Positions 7,028 through 13,118 of a stretch of 14,075 nucleotides of DNA are shown here, piece by piece. The translations under genes were made by a program, and so were the position numbers. The stretch's first letter is position 1. Each line of letters begins with the position of its first letter. Source of the DNA: Dehalococcoidia bacterium (GTDB lineage Bacteria > Chloroflexota > Dehalococcoidia > GIF9 > AB-539-J10); contig JAOUDT010000012.1 of NCBI GenBank assembly GCA_029859145.1, forward strand, positions 1-14,075, written 5' to 3'. Below the pieces are notes generated by a model. That model did not search any database and was not told the origin of the DNA. It was given only the letters and a program-made list of their open reading frames with translations.

Positions 7028-8374
7028 ATGACAGACAAGAGAAGCAGAGAGGAAGCAAGGCAATATGTTCTAAAGACGGCAAAAGAGCATGATGTAGGAT
7101 TTGTCTGGCTATGGTTCACCGATATTCTGGGTTTCCTCAAAAGCCTTTCCATCGGCATAGACAAACTGGAGACGACTTTGCAGGAAGGGATGGGTTTTGA
7201 TGGCTCCTCAATTCAAGGCTTCGCCCGTATTGATGAAAGCGACATGGTTGCTATGCCTGACCCTGATACCTTCCAATTACTTCCCTGGACGCCCGGGGAG
7301 CACACAACGGTAGCCCGCATGTTTTGTGACATCTTGAAACCCGGAGGTGAGCCTTTCGAAGGCGACCCCAGGTTTGTGTTGAGAAAGAATCTGGAAAGAA
7401 CTGCAACTCTTGGCTACACTTACTACGTCGGCCCCGAACTGGAATACTTCTATTTTAAGGACTCAAAAAGCTGTGAAGGTTTGGACGCCGGAGGGTACTT
7501 TGACATGACCCCGCCTGGGGCAGCGGATGACTTGAAACGAGAAACTGTGCTGGCACTAGAGGCCATGGGCATTGGCGTTGATAAGTCCCATCATGAAGCT
7601 GCTACTAGTCAGCATGAAATCGACATGCACTATGCTGACGCCTTGACTATGGCTGATAGTGTGATGACCTATCGTATTGTGGTCAAGGAGATAGCGCTGA
7701 AGCATGGGGTCTATGCCACTTTCATGCCCAAGCCGATCCTTGGCATTAATGGCAGCGGAATGCACGTGCACCAATCGCTATTCAAGGGGGACCGTAATGC
7801 TTTTTTCGATAAGAATGGTAAGTATCACCTCTCCAAAATGGCTTTAAGCTTCCTTGCTGGACTTCTGAAATATGCCCCAGAGTTCACCGCAGTCACCAAC
7901 CAGTGGATCAATTCCTATAAACGACTGGTGCCCGGCTGGGAGGCGCCGGCCTACATTTCCTGGGCGACGCGCAACCGCTCCGACTTGATTAGAGTACCGG
8001 AATACACGCCAGGCAAAGAAGATGCGACCAGATTCGAGCTTCGTTCTCCTGATCCCGCATGTAACCCGTATCTCTGCTTCAGTGTGATGCTGGCTGCTGG
8101 ACTAGCAGGAATTGAAGAAGGATTGCAGGCTCCGGAACCCGTGGAAGCCAATGTTTATCATATGCCAGATGCAGAAAGAAGAAAGCGAGGAATTGGCAGT
8201 CTACCGGCTAGTCTCTTTGAAGCAATTCAACTCACTGAAAGGAGCGAACTTGTGCGGAGAGCCCTCGGTGACCATGTTTTCAATGCTTTCATCGAGAATA
8301 AGAAAATAGAGTGGGACCGCTATCGCATCCATGTCACCGACTACGAGCTTGCCAGGTACCTGCCAATCTTGTAG
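7028..8374 (+). CDS. glnA: Glutamine synthetase type I (alpha-like, 448 aa)
   Basis: It condenses glutamate and ammonia to glutamine with ATP, as a cytoplasmic dodecamer in this family. The catalytic loop GFDGSSIQG (56-64, Asp58) and metal/substrate residues Glu137 and Glu139 (GPELEY), Glu190 (HHE), Glu197 (QHE), His247 (GMHVHQS) and Glu337 (RFELRSPD) are all present. So is the flap segment NSYKRLVPGWEAP with Glu305. Length and the short C-terminal region match the GSI-alpha group, and no adenylylation tyrosine motif (NLYDLP) is seen, so adenylyltransferase control is unlikely. Start ATG has a strong AAGGAGG 7 bases upstream. It follows nadE by 33 bases and precedes acpS by 60, and is probably in one transcription unit with them. 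It is clearly a different protein from the second glutamine synthetase in this window. Confidence 0.96.
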   Translation: MTDKRSREEARQYVLKTAKEHDVGFVWLWFTDILGFLKSLSIGIDKLETTLQEGMGFDGSSIQGFARIDESDMVAMPDPDTFQLLPWTPGEHTTVARMFCDILKPGGEPFEGDPRFVLRKNLERTATLGYTYYVGPELEYFYFKDSKSCEGLDAGGYFDMTPPGAADDLKRETVLALEAMGIGVDKSHHEAATSQHEIDMHYADALTMADSVMTYRIVVKEIALKHGVYATFMPKPILGINGSGMHVHQSLFKGDRNAFFDKNGKYHLSKMALSFLAGLLKYAPEFTAVTNQWINSYKRLVPGWEAPAYISWATRNRSDLIRVPEYTPGKEDATRFELRSPDPACNPYLCFSVMLAAGLAGIEEGLQAPEPVEANVYHMPDAERRKRGIGSLPASLFEAIQLTERSELVRRALGDHVFNAFIENKKIEWDRYRIHVTDYELARYLPIL

Positions 8375-8434
8375 CTTGGCGTATATCGGTTCCATTGATC
8401 AGTTTGTTCAAGGCCTGCTAGAGAGAGGGAGTAA

Positions 8435-8794
8435 GTGGCATCCGTTGGTGTCGACATCGTCGAGATAAAGCGTATTGAGTCAGCAGTCAACCGGGGCAGA
8501 GAGCGTTTCTTGACACGTGTCTACGCTGAAACGGAGCTCAAGACTTGCCAGGATAGACTTTCGTCCCTAGCATCGAGATTCGCCGCCAAAGAGGCGGTGA
8601 TGAAAGTCCTGGGAGAAGGAGGGACAGGTATCGCCTGGCGTGAAATTGAGATTATCACTGGCGATGATGGCAGGCCATCAGTAAGACTTCATGGACAAGC
8701 ATTGAACAAAGCGACGAGATTAGATTTGAAAGAGGTCTGTGTTAGCCTGTCTGACACTAAGGAATATGCCATTGCCGTAGCTATAGGCATATAG
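8435..8794 (+). CDS. acpS: Holo-[acyl-carrier-protein] synthase
   Basis: It transfers 4'-phosphopantetheine from CoA to acyl carrier protein, activating it for fatty acid synthesis. The 119 residues are a normal length. GVDIVEI (5-11, Mg-binding Asp7) and SRFAAKEAVMKVLG (47-60, Glu53) are textbook AcpS motifs, and GIAWREIEI and GRPSVRLHG follow in the right order. The usual C-terminal SLSH reads SLSD here (104-107). The start is GTG at 8435 with GAGGGAG upstream, giving the expected N-terminus. The 3' part of this gene (from about 8621) is duplicated, in decayed form, after the second glutamine synthetase gene. Confidence 0.95.
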   Translation: MASVGVDIVEIKRIESAVNRGRERFLTRVYAETELKTCQDRLSSLASRFAAKEAVMKVLGEGGTGIAWREIEIITGDDGRPSVRLHGQALNKATRLDLKEVCVSLSDTKEYAIAVAIGI

Positions 8795-8916
8795 AGTTCT
8801 TCACTTCAAGTCTCTTTTTTGCCTCTTTGTCTATGGCGCAAACTCTTTTGTGTATCTTTATTCCTGACTGCATAAGAAATCCCGCCACTGAGGGATCTCA
8901 TTGATGCTCGGTTGAC
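8621..8916. repeat. Direct repeat, left copy (acpS 3' end + helical-gene 3' remnant)
   Basis: This stretch aligns by eye, with small gaps, to 10489-10773. In this copy the acpS part is functional and the part after the acpS stop is a broken piece of the minus-strand helical-protein gene. Similarity stops near 8916, just before the control region of the second glutamine synthetase gene. Confidence 0.75.
8801..8916 (-). pseudogene. Remnant of the 3' end of the helical-protein gene
   Basis: Read on the minus strand, this stretch gives INEIPQWRDFLCSQE-stop-RYTKEFAP-stop-TKRQKRDLK-stop. It matches the C-terminus of the intact gene at 10657-11253 (IKQLPQWQDFLSNQEKRYSQ, then EFAVVIEKSKRDLK) position by position and ends at the same residue. 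Two in-frame stops show that it is dead, yet the frame is otherwise kept over its last 35 codons, so decay has been mostly by substitution. Nothing of the upstream part of the gene is recognisable beyond about 8916. Confidence 0.75.
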
Positions 8917-8940
8917 TTCCGCTATAAGTTATGGTTTGAT
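8912..8940 (+). promoter_or_regulatory. Probable promoter for the second glutamine synthetase gene
   Basis: TTGACT (8912-8917, five of six) is followed after 17 bases by TTTGAT (8935-8940, four of six), which also carries an upstream TG (extended -10). The start would be near 8947, giving a leader of about 105 bases that contains the predicted NrpR operator and a hairpin. The -35 box lies at the very edge of the repeat remnant. Confidence 0.45.
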
Positions 8941-8964
8941 AGCAGCCACTTACACGAGGCGCCA

Positions 8965-8978
8965 GGAAAATCGATTCC
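8965..8978. promoter_or_regulatory. Predicted NrpR operator in front of the second glnA
   Basis: GGAAAATCGATTCC fits GGAA-N6-TTCC exactly, and the arms extend to CAGGAA/TTCCTG (8963 to 8980 gives an 18-base palindromic frame). It lies 73 bases before the start codon and, if the promoter at 8912-8940 is right, about 18-31 bases downstream of the transcription start, where a repressor would act as a roadblock. It is one of only two exact matches I found in the window. Confidence 0.65.
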
Positions 8979-9005
8979 TGTCAGATCCCAAACCACCCTA
9001 GGTCG

Positions 9006-9024
9006 TGGCCGGTGGTAAAGGCCA
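9006..9024 (+). other. Hairpin in the leader of the second glnA
   Basis: TGGCC and GGCCA pair around a 9-base loop (9011-9019), 17 bases upstream of the AGGAGG ribosome site. There is no following T-run, so it is not an ordinary terminator. A role in mRNA stability or translation is possible but unproven. Confidence 0.35.
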
Positions 9025-9051
9025 TGTGGATAGCAGTGATAGGAGGCAGTC

Positions 9052-10476
9052 ATGGTTCTTACGAATGAACAAATACTCAAGTTTGTCAAGGATCAGAGTG
9101 TTGAAATGGTGGATTTCAAGGTAGTTGATCTAATCGGTCGCTGGCATCATGTGACGATACCGGCAAGCCAGTTGAGTAAGTCGACATTCACCGATGGTAT
9201 CGGGATAGACGCCTCTAGCTATCCTGGTTACAAGAAGGTTGCCGCTGGAGATATGAGAATAATACCAGACAATGCTACTTGCATCATCGACCGTTTTCCC
9301 GACCTTAGGACACTCAGCATACTTTGCGATATCATCGAACCTGACGGGAAACCCTACGTTAGATATCCACGCAATGTGGCCAGGAGGGCGGAGCAGTATA
9401 TGGCTTCAATCCAGAAAGGCGTCGCTCTCTTCAGCCCGGAACTCGAGTTTCACGTGTTTGATGAGATCAGATATTCTTCAGACGTGAATCAAGCCTCCTA
9501 TTATCTCGATTCCGGTGAAGCCTTTTGGAATACGGGAAGGGCAGAGAACCCGAATTTGGGGTATAAAATTCCTTCGCAGGCCGGGTATCACGGCATCCCA
9601 CCCGCCGACAGCACGTTTAACTTAAGGTCAAAGTTGATAAAGCTAATAGGAGAGTCTGGAATATCAGTGAAATATCACCACCACGAGGTTGGCGCAGCAC
9701 AGGTGGAGATAGAGGTGCTGCACGATACCCTATTAGCCTCGGCAGATGCAGTGATGCTAATGAAGTATCTAATCAAGAATATTGCCTGCCAGAGTCGCAA
9801 GGTGGCGACATTTATGCCCAAGCCGCTTTACCAAGAAGCTGGTAATGGTATGCACGTCCACCAGTATCTATCTGATGGTAAGATTTCACTCTTCTATGAT
9901 AAAAACGGCTATGCCGGCATGAGCCGACTGGGCTTGAATTACATTGGCGGCTTATTAAAACACGGCCCGGCACTCCTAGCATTTACCAGTCCTAGCACCA
10001 ACTCCTACAAAAGACTTATCCCAGGCTATGAAGCCCCGGTGAATCTTTTCTTTGCTGCGGGTAACAGAACAGCGGCTGTTCGTATACCAATGTATGATGT
10101 AAATAAACAGAGGGCCAGAATAGAATTCCGCCCACCGGACGCTACCTGTAATCCCTATTTAGCTCTGTCAGCTATGCTTATGGCAGGTATTGACGGAATT
10201 GAGAATCAGATAGACCCGACCGCCGAAGGATTCGGCCCCTTTGAAATTGAGATTGCTGAGATGCCCGAGGAGGAGCGAGCCGGCGTTAAGGCTTTGCCCA
10301 GTTCTCTAAAAGATGCCCTAGGTGCCCTAGGGGACGACCATGACTTCTTGCTGAAGGGCAAAGTCTTTACCGAGGACTTGATAGACGCTTGGATTGAATA
10401 CAAACTGAACAAGGAAGTCAATTCACTGCGAGCTAGGCCACATCCCTATGAGTTTCAGCTATATAGCGACATATAG
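9052..10476 (+). CDS. glnA: Second glutamine synthetase type I (474 aa, no adenylylation tyrosine)
   Basis: Glutamine synthetase family enzyme of 474 residues, close to the length of the enterobacterial GSI-beta form, with the GSI-beta-like C-terminus (HPYEFQLYSDI). Catalytic residues are conserved: Asp53 in GIDASSYPGYK, Glu130 and Glu132 (SPELEF), Glu212 (HHHE), Glu219 (AQVEIE), His268 (NGMHVHQ), flap Glu327 (NSYKRLIPGYEAP) and Glu358 (RIEFRPPD). The loop is unusual: the common GFDGSSI reads GIDASSY. The region where GSI-beta carries the adenylylated tyrosine (NLYDLPPEE) reads EIAEMPEEE, so that control is absent. The ATG has AGGAGG 5 bases upstream. A predicted NrpR operator and its own promoter precede it, and duplicated acpS/helical-gene tails flank it, suggesting arrival as a cassette. 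True glutamine synthetase activity is likely but a related ligase cannot be excluded. Confidence 0.9.
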   Translation: MVLTNEQILKFVKDQSVEMVDFKVVDLIGRWHHVTIPASQLSKSTFTDGIGIDASSYPGYKKVAAGDMRIIPDNATCIIDRFPDLRTLSILCDIIEPDGKPYVRYPRNVARRAEQYMASIQKGVALFSPELEFHVFDEIRYSSDVNQASYYLDSGEAFWNTGRAENPNLGYKIPSQAGYHGIPPADSTFNLRSKLIKLIGESGISVKYHHHEVGAAQVEIEVLHDTLLASADAVMLMKYLIKNIACQSRKVATFMPKPLYQEAGNGMHVHQYLSDGKISLFYDKNGYAGMSRLGLNYIGGLLKHGPALLAFTSPSTNSYKRLIPGYEAPVNLFFAAGNRTAAVRIPMYDVNKQRARIEFRPPDATCNPYLALSAMLMAGIDGIENQIDPTAEGFGPFEIEIAEMPEEERAGVKALPSSLKDALGALGDDHDFLLKGKVFTEDLIDAWIEYKLNKEVNSLRARPHPYEFQLYSDI

Positions 10477-10488
10477 TACACACTAGAC

Positions 10489-10650
10489 GGGAAAGGCGCT
10501 AGTCGACGGGAAGTCGGGATTCTCATCGATGGCAGCGGTAGGCCATCGGTCAAGCTCCGAATAGAGCTGCGGAGGTGAACTCAAAAAGAGATCTCTGTTA
10601 GCCTTTCTGACAGTAAGCTGCATGCCACTGCTGCCGCTGTAGGTGTATAA
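10489..10650 (+). pseudogene. acpS 3' remnant
   Basis: Translated in the acpS frame it reads GKGASRREVGILIDGSGRPS, then VKLRIELRR, a TGA stop at 10576-10578, then TQKEISVSLSDSKLHATAAA-VGV and a stop. This parallels the acpS C-terminus (WREIEIITGDDGRPSVRL ... KEVCVSLSDTKEYAIAVAIG-I). Several codons are missing near the internal stop and everything 5' of about residue 62 of acpS is absent. It cannot make a functional enzyme. It shares the unusual SLSD with the intact copy. Confidence 0.8.
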
Positions 10651-10773
10651 CATCCTTTATTTTAGGTCCCTTTTTGACTTTTCTATGACTACTGCAAACT
10701 CTTGGCTGTATCTTTTTTCCTGGTTGGAGAGGAAATCTTGCCATTGAGGAAGCTGTTTTATCGCCTCGTCAAC
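10489..10773. repeat. Direct repeat, right copy (acpS 3' remnant + helical-gene 3' end)
   Basis: Counterpart of 8621-8916. Similarity begins abruptly 12 bases after the stop of the second glutamine synthetase gene and runs into the 3' end of the intact minus-strand helical gene. In this copy the acpS portion is broken and the helical-gene portion is intact, the reverse of the left copy. Confidence 0.75.
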
Positions 10774-11253
10774 AGTCAGTTGAATGAGCACGGTGTTTTG
10801 TCCTTGCTGAACTTGTTTTACCCTGAGTCGCGGATTTCTTTCCACCTCGGCTCTGATACCATCGTAGGCCTGTTCTATTTCTGCTTTGTACCTCTTCTGC
10901 AATTCCTCCAGCCGGTTCAGATTCAACTCAATCACGGAGGTATTCTGTTCCTCCTTTAGAGTCTCTATCGCCAGAATTCCTTCCCTTTTTGTTTGCAGCT
11001 CAACAGGAGGAATCCTGAAACTAAGCGAATCCAACAGTCTCACCTGGGCTTCCCTCAGCAGGGATGGCTTTCCTTCTTGCTTCAGTCTCTTCCACAAGCT
11101 TTCAGGGTTGATTTGACCTTGGTAAAATTCTGAGAGTAGGGAGTTCACCTTCTCAGAATCTATCATCCTCTCTTTTTCTTCTTCGGTCAATTGGCCGATC
11201 TTGGCCAATCTCTCTCTGGCGATCGGTGAAAGGTCCTTCTCCCAATTTCCCAT
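10657..11253 (-). CDS. Predicted helical/coiled-coil protein of unknown function
   Basis: I do not recognise this 198-residue protein. It is highly charged, with no signal peptide, membrane segment or cysteine. Residues about 90-140 (ETLKEEQNTSVIELNLNRLE, then EELQKRYKAEIEQ) look strongly helical and probably coiled-coil. A short segment around 150-165 (QQGQNTVLIQLTVDEAIK) looks like a beta strand followed by the conserved-looking PQWQDFLSNQEKRYSQ tail. The ATG at 11253 has GAGGAG 7 bases upstream; the TTG one codon earlier is too close to that site. It is transcribed towards the second glutamine synthetase gene and divergently from the PAC2 genes, across a 92-base AT-rich gap. A dead copy of its last 35 codons follows acpS, so this gene once lay directly beside acpS. 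Cytoplasmic location is inferred; no function is proposed. Confidence 0.75.
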   Translation of the reverse strand: MGNWEKDLSPIARERLAKIGQLTEEEKERMIDSEKVNSLLSEFYQGQINPESLWKRLKQEGKPSLLREAQVRLLDSLSFRIPPVELQTKREGILAIETLKEEQNTSVIELNLNRLEELQKRYKAEIEQAYDGIRAEVERNPRLRVKQVQQGQNTVLIQLTVDEAIKQLPQWQDFLSNQEKRYSQEFAVVIEKSKRDLK

Positions 11254-11288
11254 CAATTATCTCCTCATAAATAGGGGACAGCCATTTT

Positions 11289-11321
11289 TTCACAGCGGCA
11301 CACGAGAAGATAGTATATAAT
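11289..11321 (+). promoter_or_regulatory. Promoter region for the PAC2 gene pair
   Basis: TTCACA (11289-11294, five of six) is followed after 16 bases by TAGTAT (11311-11316), and a perfect TATAAT overlaps at 11316-11321. The AT-rich tract sits in the divergent gap. The exact -10 cannot be decided by eye, and the minus-strand promoter for the helical protein was not resolved. Confidence 0.45.
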
Positions 11322-11345
11322 ATAAAATCAGATTTGGGGAGTGCG

Positions 11346-12257
11346 ATGGGAATTAGACTTCGTCAAGAGCCACAGCTTGAGAATCCGACTTTGATAGCTA
11401 GTTGGCCGGGAATAGGCAATATCGGGATAATCGCTGTCGATACTTTGAGGGGAATATTGGAGGCAGAGGAATTCGGAGAAATTGAGCCCTGGGAATTCTT
11501 TTATCCCAAGCGAGTCTTGATTAGGAAGGGAGTCTTGGAATACCTGGAATTTCCCAGCAGCAAATTTTATTTCAAGAGACTAGGAGGAAAAGAGATAATA
11601 TTCTTCATCGGAGAAGAACAACCCACGGAAGGAGGGAGGATGTATGCTGAGGGGGAAAAGGCCTATCGCATGGCTGACCTAGTTCTGGATGTCGCTGAGA
11701 AATTCAAATGTCACAGAGTCTATACTTCGGGAGCGGCTGTGGCTTTGATTCACCATACTGCAAAGCCCAGAGTCTGGGCTGTACCCAATAGCAGAGGTTT
11801 AGTCGCTGAGATAAGACGATATGGTAATACTGTACTTATGTCGGACATCGAAGGAAGGGGAGGACACGGAAATATCACCGGCTTGAATGGACTTTTGCTG
11901 GGAGTTGCCAAAAAAAGAGGTTTTGAGGCTATTTGCCTGATGGGTGAGATACCAGTATATCTTCAGGGATTGCCGTTGTCCTACCCCAAAGCTTCGAAGT
12001 CCGTGCTGGAAGTCCTCAGCCGCAGTCTGGGAGTAGAGGTTGACTTGGACACCCTGGATGAGTTGGACCAAAAGGTGCAGCAAAGAATTGAAGAATTTTA
12101 CCAACAGATCCCCTTGGAAATAAGGGGGCAGTTGGATAGGTTAAAGCATGTGGCTTACACTCAACCGGCGGAGCCCGGGCCGATTACTGAAGAAGAAGAG
12201 AAAAAAATTGTGGAAGATGTTGAGAAGTTCTTTAAGAAGCGAGGAGAGGGAGGTTGA
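11346..12257 (+). CDS. PAC2-family protein (first of tandem pair)
   Basis: PAC2 proteins are named after the eukaryotic proteasome assembly chaperone 2; archaeal and bacterial members have no settled biochemical role. This 303-residue protein shows the family layout: LIASWPGIGNIG near the N-terminus (16-27), a central strand-rich core, GHGNITGLNGLLLG (174-187), and CLMGEIPVYLQGLPLSYPKA (197-216). A long charged helical tail follows (about 235-300). ATG 11346 is preceded by GGGGAG. An in-frame TTG at 11334 would add four residues and overlap that ribosome site, so it was not chosen. The stop overlaps the start of the next gene (TTGA), so the two are translationally coupled and probably act together. 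No proteasome gene is in the window. Confidence 0.88.
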   Translation: MGIRLRQEPQLENPTLIASWPGIGNIGIIAVDTLRGILEAEEFGEIEPWEFFYPKRVLIRKGVLEYLEFPSSKFYFKRLGGKEIIFFIGEEQPTEGGRMYAEGEKAYRMADLVLDVAEKFKCHRVYTSGAAVALIHHTAKPRVWAVPNSRGLVAEIRRYGNTVLMSDIEGRGGHGNITGLNGLLLGVAKKRGFEAICLMGEIPVYLQGLPLSYPKASKSVLEVLSRSLGVEVDLDTLDELDQKVQQRIEEFYQQIPLEIRGQLDRLKHVAYTQPAEPGPITEEEEKKIVEDVEKFFKKRGEGG

Positions 12258-13087
12258 ACCAGAATTATCCTATTACAATTTATCAAGAACCGGACCTTCC
12301 CCGATCCTCTTTAGTGCTGGGTTGGAGCGAAGACGCTGGGGACTTGGGACGAAAGGTCACCGACTACTTGAATTTGAAGCTGAATGGGCAAGAATTTGCG
12401 GAGGTCGACCCCGAGGATTTCTTTCCCATGGGTGGGGTTGCCATAAAAGACAATATAGCCAGATTTCCTGAGAGCAAGTTCTACGCTTGCCCGGAACACG
12501 AACTGGCAATTTTGCGGACTGACTCTCCCTTGGCTGAGTGGTACAAATTTCTAAACTCGGTTCTGGATGTGGCTGAGCGTCATTGCCGGGTAAGGGAGCT
12601 CTATGTCCTCGGGGCTATGATTAGCTTTAGTGCTCATACCGCCCCCCGCCAGTTGATCGCCGTAGTTAACTCGACAGAAATGAAAGAAGTGTTGACACAA
12701 GATGACTTGAACAGGGATATGGATTATCAAACTCAACCTGGCGAAAGGCCAACACTGAATTCTTTTCTGTTATGGCTAGCCAGGGAAAGGAATATCCCCG
12801 GGGTGAGCGTGTGGGTGCTCATACCTTTTTACCTAGCAGCTATGGAAGATCCGCAGGCTCAAAGAAAGGTTCTGAGCTTCTTGAGCGAAAGATTAGGCCT
12901 GAGAATTGACTTTAGTGATTTGGATCAGGAAATTGGAGAACAGAATGAGCAACTAGCCGTGGCAAGGTCTCGTTTTCCTCAAATCGATGACTATATCAAC
13001 AGACTGGAAAGCAACCTTGTGCTATCTCGGGAGGAGAATGGAGAACTGGTCAAGAAAATTGAGGAATTTCTAGGGGAGGGAGACTGA
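12254..13087 (+). CDS. PAC2-family protein (second of tandem pair, divergent)
   Basis: This 277-residue protein has the same overall plan as its upstream neighbour: SLVLGWSEDAGDLG (19-32) corresponds to the PGIGN region, the core includes a matching LNSVLDVAERHCRVRELYVL segment, and SVWVLIPFYLAAMEDPQAQ corresponds to the CLMGEIPVYLQG region. It lacks the glycine-rich GHGNITGL signature, having TLNSFLLWLARERN instead, so it has diverged. The C-terminal part is acidic and helical. The TTG start overlaps the upstream stop by three bases, with a GGAGAGGGAGG ribosome site. A heteromeric complex with the first PAC2 protein is a reasonable inference from the coupling. The YifB/ComM gene begins 31 bases downstream. 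Confidence 0.82.
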   Translation: MNQNYPITIYQEPDLPRSSLVLGWSEDAGDLGRKVTDYLNLKLNGQEFAEVDPEDFFPMGGVAIKDNIARFPESKFYACPEHELAILRTDSPLAEWYKFLNSVLDVAERHCRVRELYVLGAMISFSAHTAPRQLIAVVNSTEMKEVLTQDDLNRDMDYQTQPGERPTLNSFLLWLARERNIPGVSVWVLIPFYLAAMEDPQAQRKVLSFLSERLGLRIDFSDLDQEIGEQNEQLAVARSRFPQIDDYINRLESNLVLSREENGELVKKIEEFLGEGD

Positions 13088-13118
13088 GACTCAGTTAGTC
13101 GAAGCAAGCTTTGTCGAA

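Noticed and set aside
10651..10680. Possible bidirectional terminator between the acpS remnant and the helical gene
   Set aside because: There is a T-rich tract but I could not find a stable stem next to it on either strand.
11334..11345. TTG start four codons upstream of the first PAC2 gene
   Set aside because: It overlaps the GGGGAG ribosome site that serves the ATG at 11346.
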